Of a stretch of 64,000 bases of DNA, positions 34,605-47,029 are shown one piece after another (position 1 is the stretch's first letter; each line of letters opens with the position of its first letter). Both the position numbers and the translations under genes were made by a program. The notes below the pieces were generated by a model, which was not told where the DNA came from, searched no databases, and saw nothing but the letters and a program-made list of their open reading frames with translations. Origin of the DNA: Sphaeramia orbicularis (Eukaryota > Chordata > Actinopteri > Kurtiformes > Apogonidae); NCBI RefSeq assembly GCF_902148855.1, contig NC_043970.1:44357811-44421810 (forward strand), given 5' to 3'.

Positions 34605-37600
34605 ATGGCAGACGCTGAGAATCTGCTCATGGAAACGTCGGAGCAGAACGGTAATGAGGGAGAGGAGGACCTGAACGGAGCCGAGCAGGAGCTGATGGCC
34701 GGTGACGAGGAGCACGACAACGGCACAGACGGAGGAAAGATCGATGCCAGCAAAGGAGAGGAGGATGCAGGGTGAGTGTCTTCACTTTTTTTTTTTTTTG
34801 TCATTCTGTGGTGCTGTGATGGCATTTTGTAGTTGTCACAACAAAAAAACTGTACATTTTTGCTATGTTTTTGTTTGTATGTTATTACAGCTAAAGCTGA
34901 GTGATATGCATAAGTAAACAAGCCTAAAAATACTGAAACATTATGTAAAACTTTTAGCTGAAGTAAACACGTGCCCTAAAGAAAAAAATATATTGGGATA
35001 ATTTTATCACACTGCAATCATTATTGTTCTATCATTCTAAAAAAAACAGACTAATTAAACACACAGCACATTGTTTCCACCATCAAAAATGGATTTCCAT
35101 AAAAAGAAACATCTATGTGATCACTTCTGTCCAGAGTGGTACAGAAAAGGCAACAGAAATTTTTCTTTTTTTTTTTTTTGATAGGGGAAATCTGTTTTTG
35201 TTCTTTTTTGTTTTTTCTCTTCCAATTAATTTTCCCAAAAGCAATTAATACAAACCCAAATAGGATATTTAAAGAAAACAAGCAGTTAACTTGTGTTAAC
35301 TGAGGCTTTAAGACTAATGACTTGTCTCTTTTTATTCCAGCAAAATGTTTGTTGGTGGCCTCAGCTGGGACACGAGTAAAAAGGATCTGAAGGACTACTT
35401 CACCAAATTCGGCGAGGTGTCAGACTGCACCATCAAGATGGACTCCAACACCGGCCGGTCCAGAGGCTTCGGCTTCGTTCTGTTCAAAGACTCCTCCAGT
35501 GTGGATAAGGTCTGTAAGCAGTTTAGGCTGAGAACATGAGATTCTGCATGCAGGTCTTTGGTTGTGCTGCACCATATTCAGGCTTAAGGAAACCACACAT
35601 TAACCACTGATTTCATGCTTCAAAAGACAGGTTTGCATATTAAGGTTCCTGGACAGAAGTCTAAAGTATTTTCTCCACGTGAGAGTATTGTATGTAAAAT
35701 ATTGTTATAGCTAAATTTAGTCGCTTCATGACATTCAATTGTAAACTATGTCCAGTTGTTCTCCTTTCATTAGTTTGATTAAAGTAATATCATACTTTTC
35801 TTTTAGATGTAATTGGAGTTAATCACATGCAGACGCTGAGATTTACTCCATTGGTATTAAAATTTCATATGGTTGTATAATTAATCAAATATTTGTTAAC
35901 CAGTGAAATTGTTTAATTCAAAGTGCTGTAATTTAAAGGTCTCTTTGATATTTAACATTTAATCACACAGGGGTTGCTATGTGTTACAGCTCAAACTAGT
36001 GTTCAGAAAGCTTGACAACCAAATAAATGAACTCAAAATGCTGCATATTATCTACAGTAATCACAATATGACTTACACCAAATCATTCTGCTGTCAAATT
36101 ATCTATTTTTTTGATATGTGGCTACATCTCAGCAATTTGTTCAATGTAATTAACATGTTGAAGTTCAGTACAGAGCTCTGAAAGAAAGTTGGAGGAAATA
36201 TCCATAGTTTTTTGTTTCAACTTATTTAACGCACAAGCTTAGTATTTTTGGTGGATGTATCATACGGTTTTTACTTCTACCACTTTAACAGTAGAGGAAG
36301 TTACCACATCATGCATGATGTTAGTCAAGAGGGTGGGAATTATTTTTGCACAATATAACACAACACACATTTGACTGTAAATGACTTAACACTGAAACTA
36401 TTAAACTGTCCAGGACATTTGGTCTCATCTGTGGCTCTTCGTGTTGATGGTAAACATATTCATGTGCAGGTGCTGGAGCAGAAGGAACACAAACTGGATG
36501 GGCGTCAGATCGACCCCAAGAGGGCAATGGCCATGAAGAAGGAGCCGGTTAAGAAAATTTTTGTCGGTGGTTTGAACCCAGAGGCCACTGAAGACACCAT
36601 CAGGGAATATTTCGGGGCCTTTGGAGAGGTAAGTGTAATGTGCACACATCACCTCGCTCTGTGTCACAGGATCCTTGGGTATAATGAGAGATTCTTTTAT
36701 ATGGACTGTCTACTTTAGCCGATTAGCCAAGTCGTGTAAAATTGGGGTAGGATGATATAAACTCAGCTCCTTCCTACTCCATTTAAAGACTTACAATGAA
36801 AAAGTTGTACGTTGTGTGCCTATTTTTCTTTTTTTTTTTTTTTTTTTTGGTTAGCGTATTGCCTTTAATATCCTGGAGTGTTCTGTTTAAATTTATCATT
36901 TCTTTTTGCCTTTTGGTCACCTTTATTTTTTATTCCTACTTAAGTTTGAAATAAGTTTTCATTATAGGATATGGAGATACACTGTGTTTATTCATATCCT
37001 TTTGTAGATTGAAACCATTGAACTTCCTATGGATCCCAAAACGAAGAAAAGGCGGGGTTTCATCTTCATCACATACAAAGAAGAGGCCAGTGTTAAGAAG
37101 TGCCTGGAAAAGAAATACCACACCATCCAGGGCAGCAGGGTATAAACACACTGAGTTATTTGTGATCAGTGCATGAATTTCAGTGCAAGATTATAATAAC
37201 TGGAGGAATCACGTTAAGTCCCAGAGGTTTTGTTTTTCAGTTGTGACATGTTTGTTCCTCCACAGTGTGAGCTGAAGATCGCCCAGCCAAAGGAGGTTTA
37301 CCAGCAGCAACAGTTTGGAGGAGGACGTGGCGGAGGATACGGAGGAGGCCGAGGTGGAAGGGGCCGTGGGGGTGAGGGCTTTACACATTTATCAGTGATT
37401 TTGGTGTTTTATGGAGGTGAAGACGTGATGTAAAGGTCCAGTGTGTGAGACTTTGTGTGATTTATCGGCAGAAATGGGAGAAACTGATTAGTGATGTAAT
37501 GATAAACACATTTGTTTGAGGCACAGCAGAGAAATTAGTTAACTTTTTTATTTTCAAAAATTGGACATGACGCAATCACAACCTGAGGAAATGAGTTAAC

Positions 37601-39821
37601 CCTTTTTAGGGCACTTGTAGAAATACTCTGAAATTCATTATTTCAACCCAAGTGTTTTATTGGGGGACCTAATGAGGCTTTATTGATTTTATGAAATTTT
37701 CCAAAAATTTGTACTGTTATCTAGAAAATCAAGGTTAATGAAATTACCATATTTGGTTCCTTAACATAAATGGTAAAAAAAAACAACAAAAAACATCTAA
37801 GTGTATATATAAAAATCCAAGAAAAACACATGTAATGCCAAAGGACCGTGTATTTTAGAACACTATAACATTACTTGTAGAGCATTAGACCGACATGTGT
37901 GCTGGTCCAGACCCCTGTCCACATCCACATGATCCCTTTGAACATCATTCCTTACATTAGTACCATTACTTCATGGTACCGAACAAAGCTGGTACTCACT
38001 GTTCATGCAGAGGTGGACCTTACAGACCCTGGCGACCACAGTGGACCTCAGATTGTTGACTCACTGGAATGGTTGCTGTCACTGTCTTGTAAAATATGCG
38101 GAAATTACCAAAATTAGTCACTTGCCCAATAAAGGGTTAATCGAACTTTATTTCCAAACTGTCCCTCACTTTATGCTCACCTGTATAAATAGCACCTCTG
38201 ACGCTGTTTCTGGTAGGCATTTCTTCCCAGACACTGTTTCTGTGATTACGTTGGAGTTTCATTCATCTCTAAAGCACGTCGGGAAGGCCAATAGTAAAAC
38301 TAATAGACTGGTCATCAGTATTTGATGTGTATTGAATGAATTAAGTTTAACAAAGTTACATGTGAAATGAAAGTTTTGCTGTAGATGAGCTCAGGGAAGT
38401 GAATCTGATCATGGATGAAGACTGGATTCTGCATCTTGGAGTCCACCTGTGTCTGTGTCAATACATAGAATGTCTCATAACAGTAAACATGAAAGTCATG
38501 TGTTATTTTCTGTGCAAACAGTGGCACAAGTGTGCTGTAGAAAGTCAATGGATAAATGTTAAATTAAAAAAAACTTGTTAAAATCTAAAAACCCAAACCA
38601 CTGGTATCAAAGTGGACATTTTGGGGTCTGCGCCTCTTTTATAACTTCTGGATCTTCTTGGTTTGGCTTTTTTCAACATCTCTGATACAGTGGCTCATAT
38701 CTTTTTAAAAAAAATAGTTACAAACTCAGCATTTTTCAGATTTTGGCAGATGGTCTCTTGTTTTCTTGCGACATTCCCAGTGTATTCTATCTGATGTGCA
38801 GCTGGACAGTTTCTTTGTCAAAACTGTGGCTTATTTATATTTGGTTTAATCTAATACACAATTGGATTCAACCAAAATCTCACAGAACTTTAGGTAACTG
38901 TAATATTTTGGTTTAAATAATAATAATATAACACAACACATGAAAGCCCCTAATATCTTCAGCCTGTACTGAGCTGTTCACACACTAGTCTTTTTGATTT
39001 TGCAGTCATTATTTCGGAGTCTGGTGTTAAACAGAAGTTACTGATATTAAAGCTGTAACTGAACTCTGTATTTTGCATCTCAGGTCAGAGCCAGGGCTGG
39101 AACCAGGGCTATGGAAACTACTGGAACCAGGGATATGGTAACCAAGGCTACGGATACGGCGGGTACAGCGGCTATGGCAACTATGACTATTCTTCTGGTT
39201 ACTATGGATACGGTCCCGGATATGACTATGGTATGTGCTGTTTCTTGAACGGTCATAAACTGTACATAATATAAAGATGATGCTTTTTATGGCTGCAGTT
39301 AACGATTATGTAATTATGGTGTAAATGCTGGTTGTTTTACAGATAATTGACACAGAAATAGGACGTTCTGTCCATAATCTGGAAAACAAACTGTAAATGC
39401 ACAGATTTGAGTGACTCTTAACACGAGGCCCAAAAACCTTTAAACCAGAAACTTCATTAATATACTGCCATCAAATGTCAGATTCTTCAAAAGGTGCAGA
39501 ATCAATGCAGTTAAATCCTGATTTCTCCTGGTCAGTAAATGCCCTTTTGGATCCAGGTTACTATTGGTCATAATCAGATTACCTGGAGCTGCAGTGGGGG
39601 TTAAATAAATCACATCTGAAGAAGGTGGATCTTATGATTCTTAAGATATACTATTCTCAGAGCATTTATGTGTTCATTTCCTGTTAAAAATAGCCCAGAT
39701 GTTTTGTTTTTGTTGTATCTTTTCCATCTGACCTCTACTCTGTCCGCCAGACCAGGGCAACGCCAGCTACGGGAAAACCCCGAGACGAGGGGCACACCAG
39801 ACCAGTTACAAGCCATACTGA
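34605..39821 (+). CDS. hnrnpab: heterogeneous nuclear ribonucleoprotein A/B (two RRMs)
   Basis: Nuclear RNA-binding protein that packages pre-mRNA and influences splicing, transport and transcription. Coding exons: 34605-34771, 35341-35509, 36470-36628, 37008-37139, 37266-37371, 39084-39230, 39751-39821 (TGA), giving 316 residues. Order: acidic N-terminus ([20 protein letters not shown]); RRM1 with KMFVGGLSW and [11 protein letters not shown]2 with KIFVGGL and RGFIFITY; then [16 protein letters not shown], an RGG-type run, a Gly/Tyr/Gln-rich segment ([20 protein letters not shown]) and a basic end (HQTSYKPY). The order and the [14 protein letters not shown] and HQ..YKPY strings fit hnRNP A/B (CBF-A) better than hnRNP D or D-like. 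The 147-nt exon at 39084-39230 is symmetric and can be skipped in frame. The stop lies 20 nt before an intron in the 3' UTR (39842-40321). All splice sites are GT-AG. Confidence 0.96.
37600..38136. mobile_element. piggyBac-type MITE in an hnrnpab intron
   Basis: The 537-bp unit is flanked by TTAA on both sides (37596-37599 and 38137-38140) and has ends CCCTTTTTAGGGCACTTG and (reverse) CCCTTTATTGGGCAAGTG, which match at 14 of 18 bases. TTAA duplication with CCC-starting ends is the piggyBac signature. Non-autonomous. It lies in the intron before the Gly/Tyr-rich cassette exon. Confidence 0.75.
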
Positions 39822-40650
39822 GGATCACACGGTGGTGCAAGGTGCGTTTGTGGTTATTCACTGTTTTTAAGGTCAGCCCACACCAAGAACTGTGAGGAAC
39901 AATAAAATGAACATCAACACTAGACTCATCCACCTTAGTTTGAGCACCATAACGAATACTTCTCACCTGTGGGAGATGGTCGGCCTCACTGAATGTGCTC
40001 TGCCAGAAGGTTGAATACTTAGGTCATGGAGTAGCAGGATTGTCGTCCTCCTCCTCGACCAAAATCGGGCAGCCCTTGTCTGATCAGTAATCAGATCACT
40101 CAAAATGATCCAACGTGACTTTGAATGATTTTTTTTTTTGTTTGTTTTGCTTTAATGTGCTCTGGTGGCTGTTATCTGTACTGATGATTATAAGCTAAAA
40201 CAATGTCCCTCCCCATTCTGTATCCACCAGCTCATTCTGTACTTTGCATGTAAACCTAAATATTAAACATCTTGGTTTTGTTTTCGCCTGAATGTGACTG
40301 AATATAACGTCTGTTCCTCAGGACTCCAGTGAGAGCGACGGCTGACGACGCTGGGCCTGACTCGACCTTTTATGACAGAAGACCATTTGTACAGAAAACA
40401 ACTCAAATGTAACTTTTCCATGTTTGTTTTTTCTTTTTTTTAAAAAAAAATCCTATCAGTTTTAGGTTTTACTTTCCCTTTGGTGTTGTTTTTTTTTTTT
40501 CTTCCCCTCCACATTTCCATCAGGAAGTGTAATTTTTACTGTACTTTTTGGTACCTGTTTTGATTCTAATGTATTGTAAGGGTTGTATTTTACATGTTTG
40601 CTGGCTTTACAGGTTGAAAATCTTGGCGCTGTAAAGGAGCTTTTTTGAAA

Positions 40651-40656
40651 AATAAA
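40651..40656 (+). promoter_or_regulatory. hnrnpab: polyadenylation signal AATAAA of hnrnpab
   Basis: AATAAA ends the 3' UTR exon that starts at about 40322. An earlier AATAAA at about 39900 lies inside the 3' UTR intron and could serve unspliced transcripts. Confidence 0.65.
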
Positions 40657-40675
40657 ACAGTTTTCAGTAATGTTT

Positions 40676-41777
40676 TTTTGTTCTGATGCTTCCAAGCTCT
40701 TTGTAGAGATGGGTTTAGGATTAAATTTGGTTGTGGAATTTAATATCTATTGCCTTTTTTTTTTTTTTTGTTTATTTGTAGAATCAGTGCTCTGTAATGC
40801 AAACTGACGAGCTTATTCATGAAGGTTTGTGCTTTCCATACCCTGCCCCTCCCTCCTTTTTTTAGTAAATGACTAAATCCTGTGATCAAAAAGCGATTTA
40901 ACCACCTTGGTTAGCATCACTCAACAGCCTGCGAACTCGGTTCCCTAAGGTGTCGAAGTCAACGGGAAATAAAGCTGTTTGGTCACCGCTCTAAACCTGA
41001 TCCACATCTGTCTGTGGCCCTCCTGTTATAGAAGGTTTTAGTTTACTTGCAGAATTGGTTTGTCAAATGCCACTGGTTCAGTTTAAAGTTTGTCTGCTTA
41101 ATTTTATTTGATGTCTCTTGAATAACTGACAATTTATTAGTAATAAACACTTCTTTGTTATCATTTGCATATTTGCAGTGCTTAATGTTACTGTTAGTAT
41201 GGATTAAGATGGCAGCTTTACTCAACACTTGAATTTTATTCCATTTAACAAACACAACAAGCTGCTTGTGTGGCTGAACAATCAATCAAGTTATTCTTTT
41301 TTATATCACTACTGTGATCATCTGTAATTGGTTTTACAAATGGGAAAGTCAGGATTCTCTTTGCATTTCCTCATTTTCACAGTACATTTTCAGCCTTGAC
41401 CCAGAACAAGGAATTCTAGAGCTTTGGAAAACAATTTGTAAATTCTCAATCAGCAATTAAAGTAAAGGTTAGTGTAGCCTTAGACTTTACGTAACATTTA
41501 AACATTACCAGTGAGTAGAACGTGAATTGGAATATGTTGTCATTAAAAAAATCATCTTCAGCTCAGCTCATTCAGATAAAACCAGGAAGCAGCATACACA
41601 GATGAAATAAAGCAGAAAAAGATGAATATGCCTGTAGAATAAATGAATGCATCCATCCAAAATAATTTCCGTCATGTTTCTTCATCAGTCATTAGAATCT
41701 AAAAGGTATGAATATAGAATTTTTTTCTGAAAATGAATCCGATATATATTTCGATATGAATCTAAACTGGGTCATGT
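40676..41777. other. intergenic stretch, no gene seen
   Basis: AT-rich sequence downstream of hnrnpab. I see no exon, RNA gene or bounded transposon before the hAT element that begins at 41786. Confidence 0.6.
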
Positions 41778-41785
41778 GGGACACA

Positions 41786-42562
41786 CAAGCCCGGATTAAC
41801 CATATGGGCAACTGGGCAATTGCCCAGGGGCCCGCGATGTCTGAAGGGCCCTGGGTAGCTCGGGCATAACGAAAATATCTGGTTATCTTTTGCTTATAAA
41901 TGAAACTGTCCGCTGTCCGGAGCCAATGCACTGCACAGAAACCCTGCTCCTGTCTGTGACCGTGAGCTGAGACCCTCTCCTCATTGGTCAGTCCAAAAAG
42001 CAAATCAGCTGTAACGCAAATCAACGTGCGTGCACTGAGCGGGATGTGAGACGTCAAGAACTATGCGACATACGTACGCGAATCAAAACGATGTTTACAT
42101 TGCACTTACTTTAACTCTCTTGTTGAATTCTGAGGTGACAAGTGGATTTCTGTTTAACTCTTTCTTCGCCAATGACGAGATTTTCCGTCACTCCGTGTTT
42201 TCACTGTTATACTTTAGTTGAAGCTGTTGCGGATCATGTGAAATACTTTTCTTAGTCCAAAAACAGACAGTTAAGCCGTTTTTTCGGAAAAATGAAGGAC
42301 CGGGTTTAACGTTCTCGCACTGGAGTCTCCGTATCCCATGGCAACGCATCCAGCGGCAGTCACAGAATGAGGAAGTGCAGACTGTGCAGGAACCGCACGC
42401 AGTTTCAAAAGCCTTAAAGATGATTATGGAGACAGAGTCTGACAATTCAGTATATGATGGAGCTACAGAAGAACCATTTAGAGACAGGAATGGAGAAACA
42501 GAAGGTGAGGGAGACGGACACGGAACACGGGAAACACGGATCGGCTCAGGTCCGACACGGAG

Positions 42563-42593
<31 letters not shown>

Positions 42594-42822
42594 TCACGGA
42601 GCGACACAGAAAAAATGACAGACAGGAGGAAGAGAGAAGAGACATTTCTAGGGGACATTCAAGGAGAAGACAGACAACCAGACGTGGGAGAAGATAAAGG
42701 ACAGCTAGTGTTCATCTGTTAGAGTGAGTTCAGATTCAGACTGAGGACACAGATGTGGTTCAGCTCCATAATGTCAGTGGGGACACAGGTAAGACACTGT
42801 TTGATTTAGCTTCTGTATGAAA

Positions 42823-42861
<39 letters not shown>

Positions 42862-44055
42862 ATATATTCATGCAAAGATAAATAACTACATGTCCATATA
42901 ATTATTTACAGATCAAACACAGCAGCTGGTCCAACAAGGATGTGGTACAGCCAAGCAAAGGCCAGAAATCTACAGTATAGTGAATTTGTTTCTTTTTTTC
43001 TTGAAAATGAGGAATATTGAAGTGTTCATATCAAAAAGCTAAACTAATATGTTGTTACTTATAACTGATGTATGCCAAAGTGTAAAGTTTAGAAGGAACC
43101 TGGTGCTTTAGAAGATGTTTGGTCTAAAGTTTGGTGTGGATTCCTCTAACATTTTGTGGAATGATGGGATATCTTAGAGCTGTTTGTTATTATTATTATT
43201 GTTGTTATAATTATTTTATTTTGTGATTTTGAATACAGTGTTACTGTTGGTAAAGAAGAGTCAAAAATGTAAATAGGAAATCAGTTTTATCTTGAAAATC
43301 AATGTCTTCGAAAAAATTCAATTTTCTCAGTTTTTGCTCTAAATTCATTTTTTTCCTGAAAATGACCAATATTCAAATATTCATATCTCACGAACGAATG
43401 AAGATAGAATAAAATCGTCTTTTGTGTTTAAAAGTTGACGTTCTGTTCTTTCTTTTGATGTATTCAGTGTTCACATACTCCTAACACAACATTTTCAGTC
43501 AGCCTCCAAAGATTAGTGAAAATGACCAAAAAGGCTGGCGCTGGCTACCAACTCACTGGAAAATGCTCTGGAGGGGAAAGAGTTAAAATTCATATCTGAG
43601 TCTATCAGATGATGTTTGTGTTTTGTCTGTGGGCTTTTTCTGATGATTCAATACATTTGTGTTGGCAAAAAGTGTTCTTAAATAAATACTGGATACTTTG
43701 GAAATGGTTTCTTATTTATTTTTTGTGAAAATGGAGGACACTTCCCTCTCTTTCTAATGTAGTGGATCAATTTTAGATTATACTGATGCTAATGTGTTTT
43801 GTTTTCATATCATCATATACAAGTGAGTGGCCTTGACAAGAGGCTATAGTGGTGCACTTGTAGTTCTACGAGCATTTACACATTTGTACATCAAAATGCA
43901 TTTGATGATAGTTAGATATTGAAGTTTGGGGTATATTTACATATATTCCTGGAACTTATTCTGTATTTTGCCAGATTATAGGGATCCTGGGGTTGTGATG
44001 ATGGGGCCCTTGAATATTGTTGCCCAGGGTACAATGAAGTGTTAATCTGGCCCTG
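41786..44055. mobile_element. 2.27-kb hAT element with perfect target duplications
   Basis: The left end CAAGCCCGGATTAACCATAT and right end ...GTTAATCTGGCCCTG are inverted repeats (reverse of the right end: CAGGGCCAGATTAAC), and both continue into a GGGCAACTGGGCAATTGCCC-like subterminal palindrome. Perfect 8-bp duplications GGGACACA lie at 41778-41785 and 44056-44063. These ends resemble the hAT group whose transposases carry DUF4371/ZMYM-like domains. No transposase catalytic region is recognisable here. A 115-codon frame at 42375-42722 is acidic and interrupted by the 28-base poly(G). An (AAAT)n run lies at about 42822-42864. Confidence 0.93.
42566..42593. repeat. 28-base poly(G) tract
   Basis: An unbroken run of 28 G inside the hAT element. 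It can form G-quadruplex structure and is prone to length error in sequencing and replication. Confidence 0.9.
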
Positions 44056-44083
44056 GGGACACAGGATTAACACTTACTGTGTT

Positions 44084-44110
44084 TGTTATCACGTTCACCT
44101 CACACTCAAA
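44084..44110 (+). pseudogene. tRNA-Val relic (D-arm/anticodon part)
   Basis: TTGTTATCACGTTCACCTCACACTCAAAAG matches the central portion of the intact tRNA-Val genes nearby (GGTTATCACGTTCGCCTCAC). The acceptor and T arms are absent. It lies 21 bp beyond the hAT target duplication. Confidence 0.6.
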
Positions 44111-44187
44111 AGAGCCAGCTGTGGATTCCTGTAGAGCTGTCACTAGCCAATAAGAAGAGTGAAAAAAATGACGTGTTCCTGCGGGTT

Positions 44188-44236
44188 ATTCATAGCATTC
44201 TCCACTGAAACAGAGGTTCGAATCCCGGTTGAGGTA
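44188..44236 (+). pseudogene. tRNA relic with intact B box
   Basis: GGTTATTCATAGCATTCTCC and, after a short gap, GAGGTTCGAATCCCGGTTGA look like a decayed tRNA: the B box GGTTCGAATCC is perfect but the anticodon and acceptor stems cannot be paired. Confidence 0.5.
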
Positions 44237-44723
44237 AATATGTATATGTTATTTTTACCTTTATATGAAAGGACTGTAATTGAAGAAAAACTTGACTTTT
44301 ATTCTCTAAAATGAAACATGTTTTCTAATGTACACGTACACAATGTGTTACAGGTTTTAATGGAATGAGGTTGTAGGCTGTGCTTGTGAAAAAATAACAG
44401 AATGGGCTTTTCGGGTTTTCAGTAAAATCAACTTTTAATGAACAAATATTCATTCACAAACAACGAAAAATCCAGCTTCTGGAAAGCACAAATAATCAAA
44501 CTATTTATTTTTTATTTATTTCAGTTATTTCAGTCATGGTTGTGCATTTCATGGGAGGAAACTACTCAACAGCGCCAAAATTCGCTGCGGCCAAATATAT
44601 ATTACATCCGTAGTGTTGAGGACTACCATAGAAAATGAATGGGAAAAGTTAAGAAAGTTAAGCTTAACTGTCCACAGAACGACCGCGGGGTATTTAAATG
44701 ATGCCTTCGTTCCCATGGAAACA

Positions 44724-44796
44724 GTTTCCGTAGTGTAGTGGTTATCACGTTCGCCTCACACGCGAAAGGTCCCCGGTTCGAAACCGGGCGGAAACA
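44724..44796 (+). tRNA. tRNA-Val (anticodon CAC)
   Basis: A 73-nt cloverleaf: acceptor GTTTCCG pairs with CGGAAAC, discriminator A; anticodon stem TTCGC/GCGAA with loop CTCACAC (anticodon CAC); T arm with B box GGTTCGAAACC. The A box TAGTGTAGTGG is normal and there is no intron. The nearest TTTT terminator is about 30 bp downstream (cacTTTTaaat), which is weak. It decodes GUG. Confidence 0.97.
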
Positions 44797-45340
44797 CTTT
44801 ATTGTTTCTTTCTTACATTATAGACACTTTTAAATCATTGAATTTGCACAGCTGTGTCCTACAACTCTAATTTCCTTTTAATTTATTGCAAGAAAATCGG
44901 ACTCTATATGTGTGGACCTGTTCACACGATTTAAGAAAGAGTAAGACAAGAAAAACATAGTGTACTTTCTTATTAATATGTAGAAAAGATCAGAACAAAC
45001 AGTTGAACAGCGAACCACACAGTCTGAACACACCTGACCTGAACACAACTACACTGCATCTGCAGTGTTGAGGACTATCGTTAAGAATGAATAGGAAAAG
45101 TTCATAAGGATAAAAGTAGTACTGAAATGTGTTTACCATGAGTTTTGGGATACTGGAGACGTACAAACTAATGTCAATAGTACACAAGTCACCTCACACG
45201 ACATTTGTTAGTCTTTAATTAAAACAGCTTATTGCCACTTCATCAAAAACACATTTAGAAAAACAAAACAAAACACAAATACAAATTAATTCTGTTTGTA
45301 TTTCTTTTTATTCAATAGGCTCTTCTGAACGTGCAGGGTG

Positions 45341-45360
45341 GTTTCCATAGTGTTGTGTAT
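45341..45360 (+). pseudogene. broken tRNA-Val copy
   Basis: GTTTCCATAGTGTTGTGTAT corresponds to the first 20 nt of the intact genes (GTTTCCGTAGTGTAGTGGTT), preceded by matching 5' flank. The remainder of the tRNA is gone. This is the tRNA position of the middle unit of the array. Confidence 0.65.
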
Positions 45361-45766
45361 GGAACGAATGGATTTGTATAAAAAAACACCTTACCTAACA
45401 GAATCAAGAGCCAAAGAACCGAAAACAGTTGACGACGCGTCACCATCTCCTCGGAGGATCAGCGTGATGGAACTTACTGCGGCTGCGCGTCATGGGAGGA
45501 AACCACTCAACAGCGCCAAATCCCGCAGCGGCCAAATATATATTACATCCGTAGTGTTAAGGACTACCATAGAGAATGAATGGGAGAAGTCAAGAAAGTA
45601 AAGCTGAACACTTCACGGCACGGGCATCTTACACGACATTGGTTAATCTTTAATTAAAACAACTTTTTGCCACTTCATTAAAAACGTTTTTAGAAAAAAA
45701 CATATACAAACAACGTCTGTCTCTACTTACTTTTTACCCAATAGGTTTACTAAAGAGGGCATGTTG

Positions 45767-45839
45767 GTTTCCGTAGTGTAGTGGTTATCACGTTCGCCTA
45801 ACACGCGAAAGGTCCCCGGTTCGAAACCGGGCGGAAACA
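45767..45839 (+). tRNA. tRNA-Val (anticodon AAC)
   Basis: Identical to the CAC gene at 44724 except in the anticodon loop (CTAACAC), giving anticodon AAC, whose A34 is normally converted to inosine. The acceptor stem GTTTCCG/CGGAAAC, discriminator A and B box GGTTCGAAACC are intact. A TTTT terminator follows within 10 bp (cgTTTTcg). Confidence 0.97.
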
Positions 45840-46970
45840 CGTTTTCGCTTTATTTCACGATATATAGAAGTGTATCTCAAAAAGAGGGGCGTGCGCGAAG
45901 GCCCGTCAGTTGGGGCATGGGATCATTCCTTGGTGTTTATTTTTTCCTCAGGTTCGAACATGTAGCAGGTGGAACTAATGTTTTAGCGTTGGAGCACCCT
46001 GGACTCATTTTAGGGACGTACAACAAACAAATCGGCTGCCATGGTGATCTGTCACTGGACTAGACAAAGAGTTTAGGTTTGGAGAGTGGACAAGGATTGG
46101 ACTGGAAAAGAAAAATGTGCAATGTTTCTGTTTTTGCACAGTTTGTACAGATTGCACTTTGATGTTCTCAGATGTGCAACGTAAACGGGCTCACTGCAGC
46201 CACTGATATTTTTTAAAATGTTCATCTTTGTTACCAAAATGTGTTTGTTGTTCTAAAAAAAAAAGTACCTTATTGTCATAGTTGTAAGATAATTAAACAT
46301 TTCCTATTTTTAATTTTGAAAAATAATGTCTCAGGGAGCAGTCTTGTTGAGTTCATTTGTATTGTTCAATCAAAAATCTACGTTATTTTTAATTTGCACA
46401 ACAAATTATTCAAGGAAAAGCAAAAAAGTATTCTTACGATATTGATGTTTCTTTCAGGAAAACTAATAATTGCACCACGGGTACAATGTTGTTGGGGTTG
46501 AGGGGGCTTGGAGATTTTTCGTGCTCCAAAGGGGGGGCCCGACAGAAAAAGATTGAGAATCACTGATATATAGTAATATGTGGCACATGTTCATTACCAA
46601 CAAATTAGATTATATAGTAAAAATTCCAACATTTTTGTATATTCTGCGCCTGCTAATGAAAATTCAATGAATAAAAAGTAGAATATTAATGAAAAAATGA
46701 TTTGTTCCTTTCATTTTGATTTGATGACCTGAATACCGGAATGTCTTCAACGAAATAAGCAATGATGTTCACAAAAATAGACCAAAATCATTCACAAAAC
46801 ACACAAAAAAAGAAAAATACTCAAACGACAGTGAACATAGTAATCAGTAAGATTAAGCAACAAATGAAATAAGCAAAAAAAGAGCTAAATAAGTAATGAA
46901 ATAGACAAAAATTATCCTTTCCTGATTTTTTTTTGAGGTAGATCAGTGCAGTCCAGTTCTCTCATCGATC
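45840..46970. other. intergenic stretch with one hAT end
   Basis: No gene seen. At 46485-46565 the sequence GACAGAAAAAGATTGAGAATCACTG is, in reverse, a hAT terminus (CAGTGATTCTCAATCTTTTT); its left partner was not found. The remainder is AT-rich. Confidence 0.5.
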
Positions 46971-47029
46971 ATCCGTAAACATCCTGCAAAAGTGGCGCTT
47001 TACGTAGAGGTCACGTGACTGCGTGCAGC

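Larger units (their letters stand above)
44540..45840 (+). repeat. tandem array of tRNA-Val-bearing units
   Basis: The blocks around the tRNA genes are copies of one another. ATGGGAGGAAACTACTCAAC...CCAAATATATATTACATCCG at 44548-44655 recurs at 45492-45604, and a shorter piece at about 45056-45104. CACGACATTTGTTAGTCTTT at about 45197 recurs at about 45633. TTTTTATTCAATAGGC at about 45306 matches TTTTTACCCAATAGG at about 45731. This implies at least three units: two with intact tRNA-Val and one with a broken copy. Confidence 0.8.

Noticed and set aside
36371-36469. Extension of the hnrnpab exon upstream of 36470
   Set aside because: A clear CATGTGCAG acceptor precedes the conserved [16 protein letters not shown], and the upstream reading is intronic.
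42375-42722. 115-codon frame considered as a gene
   Set aside because: It lies wholly inside the hAT element, is acidic and low-complexity, and includes a 28-base poly(G).
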